Counted from the stretch's first letter, positions 51,206 to 63,481 are shown. The stretch is DNA of 64,000 bases from Neocallimastix lanati (nom. inval.) (GCA_016946835.1 JACVTC010000172.1:273415-337414); one strand, 5' to 3'. Numbers and translations: made by a program. The notes: generated by a model not told the origin, from the letters alone.

Positions 51206-52943
51206 TAATATGCGGGACTTTTATGTGCAATAATTTATAAGCAGTGGTGGGTTTTAAATAATGGTAGTTTAGTAAATTTTATTAATAAAATTATAATATT
51301 CGTACAATTAAAATAATAATTCTAATTCCTAAAAATTTACAAGAGAGTTCTCTATTTCTAATATAAATAATTTAATTTATAAGAAATAGGTAATATATTA
51401 ATTATATATTCTAATATATAGAACTATATAAATTTTATATGAAATAAAGTATTATAATTATTATAATTATAATAATATATATTGAAATAAAATAAAATAA
51501 AATAATTATTATCAAAAAGATATAAATTTAATATTTAATAATTATTATTAAATATACAAATATGTTACTACACATATTTGTTTTATATCAGAAATGCCCT
51601 TGCTAAAAATTAAATTATATATTTTTTTTTAAAAGAAAATATAAGGTTTAATTAATATAAATAATAATTTTTAAAATTTTATTTTCTTTTGTATCTATAA
51701 TTCCTAATTGTTCGTTTGGTATCAACGCGATTGTTACTATAAATAATAATATCCTTTAACGCGATCTCAGGTTTAGGCATTATTAATTTATTAATATTTA
51801 TTTTATTTTTACCAATATTTTGAATACCAATAGGTGGAATTTTAATATTCTTTTTAATTTTAATTTTTATTTCCTTATCACTATCTATATTTATTATTTT
51901 ACTAAAATCAATCTGGGAATTTTTATTATTAACTGAATACTTTTTATTTATACATTGCTCGTTATTATTATTATTTGGAATAATTTGAATATTGTTTATT
52001 TTTGAATTTTTATTATCAATAATTTTTGATTCTTTAGTCAAACTACTGATAATATTATCAACTTGTACAGATTCTTTAATATTTATTTCTTCATTTACAT
52101 TTTTATTACAATTTTTCTTATAAATTATATTTTTAGAATTCTCAATAATATCATTATTATCTTTATTCTTTTTACTATTTAAATTATTATCTTCATTATT
52201 ATCAATAGTTTTAATTTTTATTGTTATAATATTATTAATTTCTATATTATTATTTTGATTTTTCTTAATATCATCATTACCATTGGAATTATTTTTATTT
52301 TCTTCTTTAGTAATTATACTATTATTATTTGTTTCACATTTTCCATTATTAGCATTCCCTATTTTATTATTTCCTCTGAAGTTATCCATTTTTAACTCGT
52401 TTAATTTATTTTGTTCTACATTTACTGTTTTATCCAACGCGTCATTTTTATTATTGTTAATATTATTATTTGTAACCAAATTAGATATACTATTATTGAC
52501 AATATTATTGATTGAATTATTATTAATTACATTTTCATTAATATTATTAATATTGTTACTATCTTTATTTTTGTCATTTCCTGTATAATTATTGCCTTTA
52601 TTACTATTATTAATTGTTGAATTATTATTTAAATTTGGTATTAAAATTTTCCTTTTTCTTAAATTGTAAAAATTATTATTACTGTTATTATAGTTTTCAT
52701 TGCTAATACTTAAATTATTGTTATTATCATTATTCATATTAAATCTTCTATAATTCCTAAAATTTCTCTGATTACTATTTCCACTCCATGTGTTAAATGT
52801 ATTATCATTATAATTCCTATAATTACTATTAACAATGTATCCATTGTAGTTGTTGGAAGAACTGTTAATAGATATTCTATTATTTCCTTTATTCAATGAA
52901 TTACTAAAGTTATTAATATATGTATCCCTTGGTTGTATATTAG
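51206..52943 (-). mobile_element. 5'-truncated second gag-only element with 3' LTR (copy 4)
   Basis: The LTR at 51206-51590 (start TAATATGCGGG, one change from TGATAT; end TTTTATATCA) is followed on the right by the same GAAATGCCCTTGCTAAAAAT border and a gag-like ORF. Similarity to the first element ends abruptly at 52943 (shared TATCCCTTGGTTGTATATTA), so the Gag N-terminus, leader and 5' LTR are missing. The first element was inserted immediately beside this LTR. Confidence 0.8.
51679..52943 (-). pseudogene. Gag-like ORF, N-terminally truncated
   Basis: The 405-codon frame (52896-51679), with its first about 105 codons nearly identical to the sister ORF, remains open leftward to 51679. The middle diverges (KNKDSNNINNINENVINN) while the basic end VDTKRTIRNYRYKRK is kept. 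The Gag-core region (PRIGG...KKRYW) is absent, so the ATG at 52896 is an internal Met. The pattern of identical ends and variable middle suggests different expansion of the Asn-rich linker or a recombination patch. Confidence 0.75.
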
Positions 52944-52977
52944 TGTAAAGATGTGATTATCCCAATCACATTTTAAA

Positions 52978-53112
52978 TTAAAAATTTTCTTGTGTAATTC
53001 AAAAATGTAAATTATTCTTTGATTTATAAAATAATAAGCAAAGTAAATAAATCATATGAACTAAATTTTTGAATTATATTCTTTAAGCCACAAGATAAAT
53101 TTTTAATGTAAT
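52978..53112. repeat. Imperfect foldback structure
   Basis: AAAAATTTTCTTGTG...TAATTCAAAAAT on the left pairs with ATTTTTGAATTA...CACAAGATAAATTTTT on the right. Arms are about 45-55 bases with an internal loop. It lies between the truncated gag element and the next LTR. Confidence 0.6.
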
Positions 53113-53137
53113 AATTTTTATAAAATGTAATTCTGAG

Positions 53138-53781
53138 TGTAACGGAGGTGCTTCTATTGTAAAGGCGGGATGAGATATAGAAACACAGAAAGGAGAAAAC
53201 TCAATAGGTTTACACTATCTGTATAAATAATTCGTTTTATTAGAAATATTTTTTATTAATTATAAAATTTAAAATAATTATTAATATTAATCAACAAGGT
53301 AATATTTCGAATTACTTATACGTTAATTATTATTAATAAAAGCACGAAGAAAAATATTTTCATTCGTGAAGTTCGCACTATTTATACTTTTAACGGAAAA
53401 ACAGTTTTAACATGTAAAAATAATTTTAAAGAAATATTTAGAAATATATTTGTAATAATTAATAATGTAAAGTTTCTAGAATATAGATTTTAATTGATGA
53501 AAATGAATCTTATCAAAAAAGAATAAAATAATTTATATAATAAGAATTTCTAAATTCATTTCGGTTAAATTACAAACCGAAAGAATCTTTAACTTTCTAT
53601 AATTTTATACAGAAAGAATATTCAAGAAGATATTATTAATAATTAATAAAATAATTAATAAAATAATTATTAATGCAAAATGGGTTGAGGTGTGAGTCGA
53701 ACCCATGAAGTATTGGTCATGGTCAATGTAACTAACCATTGAACCAAGGTTCTAATTTTACTAATTGAAGATTTCGTTACA
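53138..53781 (-). mobile_element. Solo LTR (second family) with tRNA-like segment and CTGAG duplication
   Basis: 644 bases beginning TGTAACGGAGG and ending TTTCGTTACA (7-base inverted termini TGTAACG/CGTTACA), flanked by CTGAG at 53133-53137 and 53782-53786. These are hallmarks of a solo LTR. No ORF. A tRNA-like stretch lies near the right end. Orientation is uncertain; minus is chosen from the tRNA-like segment. Confidence 0.7.
53681..53752 (-). other. tRNA-like sequence inside the solo LTR
   Basis: The minus strand contains TGGTTCAATGGTTAG (A-box/D-arm-like) and, about 30 bases on, CATGGGTTCGACTCACA (B-box/T-loop-like, GGTTCGACTC). The acceptor and T stems do not pair properly and the anticodon arm is imperfect, so it is not a working tRNA. 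A second copy is at about 54380-54451. Confidence 0.5.
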
Positions 53782-53835
53782 CTGAGAAAATTATTGTTGT
53801 AAAATAATTTAAATGAATTAATTAAAGTTTAAAAC

Positions 53836-54464
53836 TGTAACGGAGGTGCTTCTATAGTAACGGCGGGACGTGGTATAGAAACACAGAAAGGAGAAAACTC
53901 AATAGGTTTACACTATCTGTATAAATAATTCGTTTTATTAAAAATATTTTTTTATTAATTATAAAATTTAAAGTAATTATTAATATTAATCAACAAGTTA
54001 ATATTTCGAATTACTTATACGTTAATTATTATTAATAAAAGCACGAAGAAAAATATTTTCATTCGTGAAGTTCGCACTATTTATACTTTTAACGGAAAAA
54101 CAGTTTTAACATGTAAAAATAATTTTAAAGAAATATTTAGAAATATGTTTGTAATAATTAATAATGTAAAGTTTCTAGAATATAGATTTTAATTGATGAA
54201 AATGAATCTTATCAAAAAAGAATAAAATAATTTATATAATAAGAATTTCTAAATTCATTTCGGTTAAATTACAAACCGAAAGAATCTTTAACTTTCTATA
54301 ATTTTATACAGAAAGAATATTCAAGAAGATATTATTAATAATTAATAAAATAATTAATAAAATAATTATCAATGCAAAATGGGTTGAGGTGTGAGTCGAA
54401 CCCATGAAGTATTGGTCATTGTCAATGTAACTAAACATTAAACCAAAGTTCTAATTTTATTAAC
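53836..54464 (-). mobile_element. Second copy of the tRNA-like LTR, cut by the Ty3 insertion
   Basis: Starts TGTAACGGAGG at 53836 and matches the copy at 53138 with few changes to TTCTAATTTTA near 54460. The last about 20-25 bases, including CGTTACA, are replaced by the Ty3 LTR that starts at 54468. Confidence 0.75.
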
Positions 54465-54467
54465 TTA

Positions 54468-55126
54468 TGATACAAGATGAAAAGAAAAATAATGATACTT
54501 TAAAATTATTATTAAATTATATTAATTATATAAAGTTTGTAAAATATATATTATTATAAAATTAAAATTAATTATATAAAAATGATGAATTATATTAATT
54601 ATAAATCATATAAAATAATATTATTATAGTATAAAATTTAATTATTATAATATAAACTTTTATATTAATGTTTATATAAAATATAACAATTATGATTTAA
54701 TATAGAGATAATAATTATAAAAAAAAAATATATAAAAATATTATAAAAAAAAAAAAAATGTTTTTGTTAAAAAAAATTATTGATATATGTTAATTAGTAA
54801 TAGTTGATTTAATATAAGAAAAATGTTTTAATTAGTTAAGATAGTAGTTTAGTTATTAGTTTTAATAAAATTAGTTGTTTAAGTAATTAATTGTAGAATA
54901 TTATAATTAAATTATAATTATTAATAGTTAATTAATATGATAAAAATAAAATAAAATAAAATAAAATAAAAATAAAATATTACAAAACAAATATCATAAA
55001 ATAAAAAATTTTAAATAATTAAATAAAATAATTAATATTATTATTAGAATATATAATTTAGTACAATTCCCCAGTGTAGCGCCCAAAACTATTATAAATA
55101 CGAATATTTTAAAATATATCGTATCA
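54468..55126 (+). repeat. 5' LTR of Ty3/gypsy element
   Basis: 659 bases with inverted termini TGATAC/GTATCA. It should hold the promoter of the element. The 5' end lies inside an older LTR. Confidence 0.85.
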
Positions 55127-55158
55127 TATTTTTTGGTGGAGAATCCGGGCGCTGCACT
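55073..55158 (+). promoter_or_regulatory. LTR-leader inverted repeat enclosing the primer binding site
   Basis: AGTGTAGCGCCC (55073-55084, in the LTR) is complementary to GGGCGCTGCACT (55147-55158, in the leader), 11 Watson-Crick pairs plus one G-U in RNA. Further short A/T pairing lies outside. The primer site TGGTGGAGAATCCGGG (55134-55149) begins seven bases after the LTR and runs into the right arm. Confidence 0.75.
55134..55149 (+). promoter_or_regulatory. Primer binding site of Ty3/gypsy element
   Basis: TGGTGGAGAATCCGGG begins with TGG and implies a primer tRNA ending TCTCCACCA. The tRNA itself is not identified. Complementarity beyond about 16 bases does not look like a T-loop. Confidence 0.7.
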
Positions 55159-55357
55159 ATTAAATTATATGAAAATAATAATAATATTATAAAAAAAAAA
55201 AAAAAATTATTTTTTTTTTATTAAAATATATATATATATATAATAGTAAAAATAAATAAATAATATTAGAGATAAGTCGAATTAAATAAGAAAATAAATT
55301 ACGTATTAAATATAAGTTTTGTTTCATTTTTTTTCCTTTTTTAGTAGTTAATTAATA

Positions 55358-56335
55358 ATGGTTGACGCTTCCAAAGTAAAACGTGATCTACCATATCTAT
55401 GTGACTATGGTAAAGACATAGACACATGGATAGAAGATTTTAAGGGTGTCATGGAAATGCATGACATCCAAGATTCATCTAGAATTTTTGTATGGCTAAA
55501 AATAGTCGTGGAGGCTGACTTGTGGAACGTTTTGAAATCATTAGTAACCACTCGGAATAATATCACAAGGTATCCAAACTATAAAGAAGTGCAATCAGCT
55601 ATTGAAAAGTATATGGATATAAAACCAGCTGATAAATGCTCAGTTTTAAAAAATCTGAAAATAAAACCAAATGAAAATATAAAGAATTTTAACTACCGTT
55701 ATTTAACCTTGTATCATCGATTAGATAGAGATTATCAGAAGATTATATCAGTCGATGATTATTTAAATTCAATAAAATCAAGAATATATGTTCATTCTCA
55801 AATTCTCTTAGCCGAATGTGATACCTTGTCGGATGCTTTTGAAGTGGCTGTAAGAGCCGAGAAAGCCGAAAAAAGGACCATAGGAAATAATGAATTTCTC
55901 AACACTTCTATGATCTTCCAAAATAATTCTAATTGTCAAAATTCTTTATTAGAACATCCATTATATAGAGGATTGACCGAAGGAAATAGGGATTTAGATA
56001 ATTCTATACAAAATGCATATTATGTGGGCAATGCTGATCTGTTTTCTACTGGTCGATATCGTCAAGAAAGATTTAATTCAAGGTATAATAATAACAACAA
56101 TAATAATAATCAATTTAGAAATTTTACTTGCTACCTCTGTGGCGAACCAGGTCACAAAGCAAGAGAATGTAACAAAAGAAATTTAAGAAATAAAAATAAA
56201 TCTCTTAATTATAGTCAGGATCAGAATCAATTAATGACCTTCGGAAAATTTAATTCTGGATTTTATAATGAAAATAATTATAATAATAATGGAAATAGAA
56301 TGTTTAATAACGGAAATAATGGAAATAATTATAAT

Positions 56336-56368
<33 letters not shown>

Positions 56369-56929
56369 TATAATACTCTATATGGTAATAATAATTATAA
56401 CAGTAATTATAATAACAATAATAATTATAATAATTTCTATAACAGTAATATTAATAGTAGCAATAATAGTAATTATAATAATTTCAATAACAGTAACAAT
56501 AATAATAATAATAATAATTTTGGTAACTATAATAATAATTCCAATAATAATAATATTAACAATGGTAATTATAATGTTAGGAACAACAACAATAGAGGAA
56601 AAAATAATTATAATAACAATAATAATTATAATAATAACAATTATAGCAATAATAATTATATTAATAGCAATTATAACAATAATAATTATAATGACAATAA
56701 TATGTATAATAACAATAATAATTATAATAGAAATAATAATTATAATAGTAATAGTAATTATGGAAATAATAATTATAATACTAATAATACTAATTATGAC
56801 AACTATAACAATGATAACTACAACAATGCAAGAAATATGGAGGAAATAAGAAATAAAAGTAATCCTAGGTACTTTGATAATCAAAATCCTCATCAGCAAA
56901 ATATTAGAAGCGATAGCAATTTAAAATAG
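55358..56929 (+). CDS. gag: Gag polyprotein of Ty3/gypsy element
   Basis: 523 aa from ATG 55358. It forms the virus-like particle and packages the RNA. Residues about 10-170 form the Gag capsid-like core (DLPYLCDYGKDIDTWIEDF, LKNLKIKPNENIKNFNYRYL). A CCHC zinc knuckle CYLCGEPGHKARECNK sits at about residue 259-274 and would bind RNA. The rest is a long Asn-rich tail encoded by AAT/AAC repeats. The stop TAG (56927-56929) directly follows a slippery heptamer that sends a share of ribosomes into pol. Antisense and +1 Ile-rich frames here are by-products of the AAT repeats. Confidence 0.92.
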
Positions 56930-57469
56930 ATTATGGGAGAAGGCCAACTTCCAGTAAACAAACCACCCTTTTATGTATAAACAACGACAATTATTGTAAT
57001 GATAACTTCCATAATCATTATAATAATAATAATAATAATATTAATGAACCTAATAATTATAATGAAAATAATATATATTATAAGAATATTAAAAATAAAA
57101 ATAATAATTTACTAATTAATAATAATGAAAGAAATGAAAATTATGGAAATAATGAAGAAATGGATATCAAGAATAAAGACAACAACTATAAAAACAATGA
57201 GAATATTTATTTAGTTAATAGAAAAGATAATTTTAATACTAATTCCAATGATAATGATAATAATAATTATAATAATTATAATATTTATGATAATTATAAT
57301 AGTAATAATAATTATTGCAATAAACCAAATTGTAACAATAACAATAATACTAATAATAACAATAACTTTAATAATAACAATAACCATAAAAATAACAAAA
57401 ATAATAATTACACATATAATAATAATTACATTAATAATCGTTACAATAATGATAATAATAGTAATAGTT

Positions 57470-57500
<31 letters not shown>

Positions 57501-58473
57501 TAATCATAATAGTAGTTATAATAATAATTATAATTTTGTTAATAATGGTAATAATTATAATAATGATGATTATAATAATCGAGGTAATATTAATAACAAT
57601 AATTATAATAATAATAGTCATAGTTATATTAATAATAATAATAGTAATATTAATAATAATAGTGATATTAATAATAATGTTAATATTAATAATAATAATA
57701 GTAATTATAACAATAAGAATCTTAATAATAATTATAGTAATAGTGATTATTGTAATGATAATTATAATAATAACAATACTAATAATTACAATCATAATAA
57801 TAATTATAAAAATTACAATAACTATAATTATAATTATAATAATAGTATTATGAAATGTATTAGTGATAATGCTAATATGAGAAATGATAATAATGATTAT
57901 TATATCGATGATAATAATAATCATTATAATAATTGTAATAATCATTGTAATAATAATATTAAGGATAATGATAATGAAAAAAATGATTATTATAATAACA
58001 ATTATAATAAAAATAATAATAATAATGTTTATTTAAGAGATACCAATGAAGAATTCCAGGATGAAGTTGTTTTTGCTGCTCAGAGAAAAGGCAAACAAAA
58101 TAAAGAAAAATATAAGGGGCCTTATAAAGAAAAACAAAGGCTTCATCTCAAAGATAATCCAGTTCCTATTCACACTCCAGCCATGAAACAAATAAATAAT
58201 AATAATGATAATTATAATGATAGTAATAATAATGAGGAACTAAATAATAATAAAATAATTGAAGGTGAAAATCTTTCTTCTACAAAAAAGGTTAATTTTA
58301 GAGAAAATCCAGATATTATTGAAATTAATAATAATGGAAATATTCGAGATGAAGATAATATGAATTTAGAGGATGATCCAAATAATTTAAATTATAATAA
58401 TAATAATAATCATAATATTAATATTGATGATTATAATAATAATATTAACAATAATGACAATTCTAATAATATC

Positions 58474-58535
<62 letters not shown>

Positions 58536-61500
58536 TAATAATAATAATAATAACATTAATGATAATATTAATACTAATAATGATAGTAATAATAACACAG
58601 AAAAATTGGAACATTTGGATATATCATATATAAACCAACCAAATATTTCAAACGCAAAAAAAATTAACAAATTAAATAGAATTAAAGAGATAATATCCAA
58701 TACTACAAACGAAAATGAAAATGGAGGTAATACTAAGACGTCAAAATTAGAGAAACATATTAAAATGATCAATTTGGTCGATAATTATGATATAAATGAC
58801 CTGGTTAAAGATGTTGCCAATATAGAAGTCAAACTTAAATTGGCACACTTATTGGACTTATGTCCTAAATTTCGTACCGGGTTTAACAAAGAACAAAAAT
58901 TAATTAAAAGTACCAGTAAAGAATTTTTAATAAATGCTTTATCATTGTTAAGCGACTATAAAGTTATAAAAGTAAATGGTACTATTGAAGGATCCTACGC
59001 AGAAATATTCTTAGATTCTTGTGCAAGTGTTAATTTAATTACTGCTGCTGCATTCGAGAAGTATAAAATAAATAAAACGGCCGTTGGAACTATTTCGGAA
59101 AGAATATTCCAGGCTTATTCTAATAATTATATTTCTTCGGATGTATACGAATTAGAAATTGAAATAGGCGGCTACACTTTCAAAGACTATTTCAGAAAAA
59201 TAGAAAAAGATGATATTTTCGACGTGTTAATTGGTATTAACACGCTTAAGAAAAATAGATTTGTGCTAGATTTAGTTGATGATACTTTATTACGTAAAAA
59301 TGATAATGGTGATTTTATTGAACTTTCTAATTTAATGTATAATGTAAATTTTTCTAATGTTAATGATTTAAATATTAATAAAAATGATTCTGAAAATTAT
59401 GTTACGCGTTGTGATGGTATTATCAATTATTGTGCGTGTTCAAATTTTTTGTGTAATGATACTTCTAATATAAATATTAGTGATTTTGATAATTTAATAT
59501 TATCTAATGATGAAGTTCTTAATAATAATGATTTATTTCCTATTGATAATAATGTGTTATTTCTTAATAATGATTCAAAAATTTGTCCCGCTATTCTTTT
59601 AATAACTTCTGATGATAATTCATCTTTTGTTGATTTAAAATCTCTGCAAAATGATAAGAAAATTTCGCTTGTACACGACATATTATCTGAAGTACCTTCT
59701 TCTATTAGAGATTCAATTAAAATTTTATTTTTATCATACACGGATATTTTAGCTGTTAAAACAGACGATTTAGGTAATTCTAAATTATTTCCTCATAGAA
59801 TTAATTTAGTTCCTGGTACTCACCCTGTTAAACAGAGAGCATATAGACTCTCTAAAGTACAAGCAGATGCTCTAAAAAAAGAAATAATTAAACTCATTAA
59901 CAATAAATTAATTGTTCCTTCAAATTCTCCTTGGTCTTCACCAGTTGTTCTTGTGTTAAAAAAAAATGGTCAAGTAAGAATGTGCGTTGATTATAGAGTA
60001 GTAAATAACTGTACGAAGAAAGATGCCTATGCCCTTCCTATTATCGATGATATTCTTTATTATGTAGGAAACACCGCAGTTCTTTCAACAATTGATTTAT
60101 TTTCAGGATACCATCAAATTCCTATGCATCCTGATGATAGAGATATTACGTGTTTTACTACTATTTATGGTAATTTTAATTTTCAAGTTATGCCTTTTGG
60201 GTTGTGTAATGCTCCCGCAACTTTTCAAAGGGAGATGAACCGAATATTCTTCGACTTGATTGGTGTTTGTGTCTTTGTCTATATCGATGATCTTGTTGTG
60301 TATTCTCCCTCAATGGATCAGCATATTAAAGATCTTGAAAAGGTTTTCAAAATTCTACATAATAATGGATTAAAAATTAATTTAGAGAAATGTCATTTTT
60401 TTAAAGAAGAAGTAGAATTATTAGGACACAAATTATCTACTAAAGGAATTAGTCCTATTGATTCAAAAGTGAATGTTATTATGAATTGGTTACCTCCTAA
60501 AAATATTAAGCAACTACGTTCTTTTTTAGGTGCTATTGGCTATTATAGGAAATTCATTTATAATTTTGCTCAAATTGCTAAACCATTATATGAACTTACA
60601 AAAAAAAATGTTCCTTTTGTATGGACTGATACTACTAATAAGGCTTTTGTTGAATTAAAAAATAAAATAATTTCTGCACCTATTTTATCACCTCCTGTTT
60701 TTGAAAAACCATTTATTATTCGTACGGACGCCTCTAAATATGGTATTGGTGGAGTTCTTATTCAGTTAGATGAGAATAATGATGAAAAGCCTATTTATTT
60801 TGAAAGTCGTACCTTAGTAAATGCAGAATTAAACTATAGTATTACGGATTTGGAAGGATTAGCTGCTTACTATTGTGTTATGAAATTTAGACCATTTTTA
60901 ACAGGTAATAATTTTGAAACTATTTTGTACACTGATCATAAACCCTTAGTTTATATTTTCAATAGTAAAGAACCTACTTCTAGCCGTCATATTAAATGGA
61001 TTACGGAATTCAGTATTTTAAAAGTTAAAGTTTTATATGAAGAGGGGAGGAGAAATGTAATTGCAGATGCACTTTCAAGATTAAATTCTGGTGAAGATAT
61101 ACAAAATAAGAATGTAGAAGAAAATAAAAATATTATTTTGGAAAACAATTTTAATAAAGATAATAATTCAATTAAAAATATTATTTTAAAAGAGAATATA
61201 AGAAATAATAATTCTAATGAAATTAATAAATCAAGAAATAAAATCAGTAGGGAAAATACTAATGACAATTTATTTATAAAAATAGACAATAAAAATACTA
61301 TTAAAAATAGCAATTTATCTAAAAAAATAAAAATAAATAATATCACAAACAATCATAAATTATATGAGAATGAAAACAATAATAATTATAATAAAAATAA
61401 TATCTCTGATAAAAAAATAGAAATTAATGGGTTTAATAAAAATAATAACTTTAATACTAATAATAATTATATTAAAAATAACAATTATAATAAAAACAAT

Positions 61501-62204
61501 AATCATAATGAAAATAGCAATTGTAATAAAAATAGCAATTATGATAAAGGCAATAATCCTAATGAAAATAATTTTGTTGGAAATAATAATAGGAATAAAA
61601 ATAATAATCTCAATGAAAATAATAATTATAATAAAATTAATTACTTAGATGAAAAATTAAAAAATTGTAACATTATTCAAAATAACTATTCAAATGAAAA
61701 CAAAGAAAATTATAATACAAAATATAATAATATACATGATGCATATAAAAATAATAATTATTTAACAAAGGAAACAAGCTTTAAAACCGAAATATTAAAT
61801 AATAATGTAATTCAAAATAATGTATTATTTAGAGATATAAAAAATGAGAGTACAACAAATGAAAATGAAAAAGAAAATGAAAATGAAAAAAATAATATTG
61901 TAAATCAAAATAATATAAGCATTAATAATAAATTCAATAAAATTTTGAATATTGATAAAAATATTAACAAAAAATCTCTTAATAAAAATGAACAAGAAGA
62001 TCATAGAAGTATAACTATAGGAAAAAAGAAATATAATAATATTTTAAAAATTGATAAAATTAATAATAATTTTACAAATAATAACATTCAAAAGGATGAT
62101 AATAATGAAATGTTAAATAATGATATAAATAAAAATTACTCAAGAAATATTTTATCTAACAATAATGTATATCTAGATACAAATTTCGTAATAAATATTA
62201 CACC

Positions 62205-62276
<72 letters not shown>

Positions 62277-63481
62277 AATAAATAATAATGAAAATAATAA
62301 TAATGATGAAAAATTTTTAAATGATTTTATTGATAATTATATAAAACAAAAATTTGTAGAAATAGATGGGATTATTTATTATAAACAAAATAATAATTTA
62401 AGAAGAGTAATTTTTAATGAAAAAGAAAAATGGAAATTAATTAATTTAGCACATAACGTAGGACATGAAGGTTGTTATAAAATCTATCATAGATTAAAAA
62501 GAGATTACTTTTGGAAAGGAATAAATAAAGATATAAAAATATTTATAAAATGTTGTAAGAAATGTCAAATGTATAAGCCACAGCCTCAAAATAAATACCC
62601 TGAAGATATTCCAACACCACCAGGATTGCCTTTCACAAGAGTTGGTTTAGATTTAGTTGGTCCATTATATACAACTGCTAGAGGAAATAGATATATCATA
62701 GTATTAGTTGACTACCTTACCAAATGGGTGGAAGCTGAACCATTAGAAAAAACAGAATCTGAAGATGTAATAAGATTTTTAATTAATGTGTTTTCGAGGC
62801 ATGGAATACCAGAGTTATTAATTACAGATAATGGCCCACAACTTATTTCAGATAAAACTAAAGCTTTTCTCGATTTGCATGATGTATATGTACATAATGT
62901 GGCTACGTATCATCCACCTTCTAATGGAGAAGTTGAGAATAGAAATAGAGAAATTGGAAAATATTTGCGGCTTTTAGGAAAAAATAATAAAGATTGGGAT
63001 GATATTCTACCTAGTGCTTTATGGGCGCTTAGAACAGCGAAGAATGAAGTAACAAAATATAGCAGTTTTGAATTACTTTATGGTAGAAGGGATTTGCAAC
63101 CTTTCGAACTTACAATTAATGTTGATCAAAAACATGAAGATGAAAACTGATGAAGAATATTATTTAAGAAAATTTATTACACATAATAAATGGATTAATG
63201 AAGCTATTCGGAATATAGAAACTGCTAATGAACTATGGAAAGATAGAAGAAAACAAATTAAAAGATTAAGAAGTGAATTTAAACCTGGAGATTTAGTATT
63301 AATCAGGAATTTTAATAGAAGAAAATTGGACCCTTATTTTATTGGACCATTAAAAATAGTTAAGCAACAATTTAATACTGTTACAGTTTGTGATCCAATT
63401 ACTAATGAAGTTGCCGAAAGAAATATACATCTCAAAAATGTTATTCCTTATATAAGTAGTTTTGTAGAAATCACTGATTAA
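56917..63481 (+). CDS. pol: Pol polyprotein (protease, RT, RNase H, integrase), one-base frameshift near 63150
   Basis: The pol frame is open from 56917, overlapping the gag end, and is entered by -1 frameshifting at 56920-56926; the first ATG at 57160 is not needed. After a very long Asn-rich linker come a retropepsin-like motif FLDSCASVNLIT (59011-, Cys in place of the usual Gly), RT (VDYRVVNNCT, FGLCNAPATFQ, YIDDLVVYS), RNase H (RTDASKYGIGG, YTDHKPLVY, ADALSR), a second Asn-rich linker, and integrase with an HHCC zinc domain (HNVGHEGCYKIYHRL...CCKKCQ) and DDE residues (GLDLVGPL, ITDNGPQ, NGEVENRNREI). The frame ends at 63150, but a one-base shift at about 63143 restores DEEYYLRKF and the GPY/F module (LDPYFIGPLKIVKQ) to 63481. 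No chromodomain. This copy would lose the integrase C-terminus unless the shift is tolerated or a sequence error. Confidence 0.9.
56920..56926 (+). promoter_or_regulatory. -1 programmed frameshift heptamer T TTA AAA
   Basis: In the gag frame the last codons are TTA AAA TAG preceded by T, a canonical X XXY YYZ heptamer. Slipping back one base gives TTT AAA ATA GAT, exactly the open pol frame, which begins at 56917. The following GGGAGAAGGCCAACTTCC can form a short stem. Confidence 0.85.

Noticed and set aside
53681-53752. Functional tRNA gene
   Set aside because: T-arm and acceptor stems do not pair, and the segment is repeated within an LTR.
56268-57945. Long Ile-rich ORFs on both strands over the gag/pol linkers
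   Set aside because: They are other-frame readings of AAT/ATT repeats that encode Asn in the real gag and pol frames.
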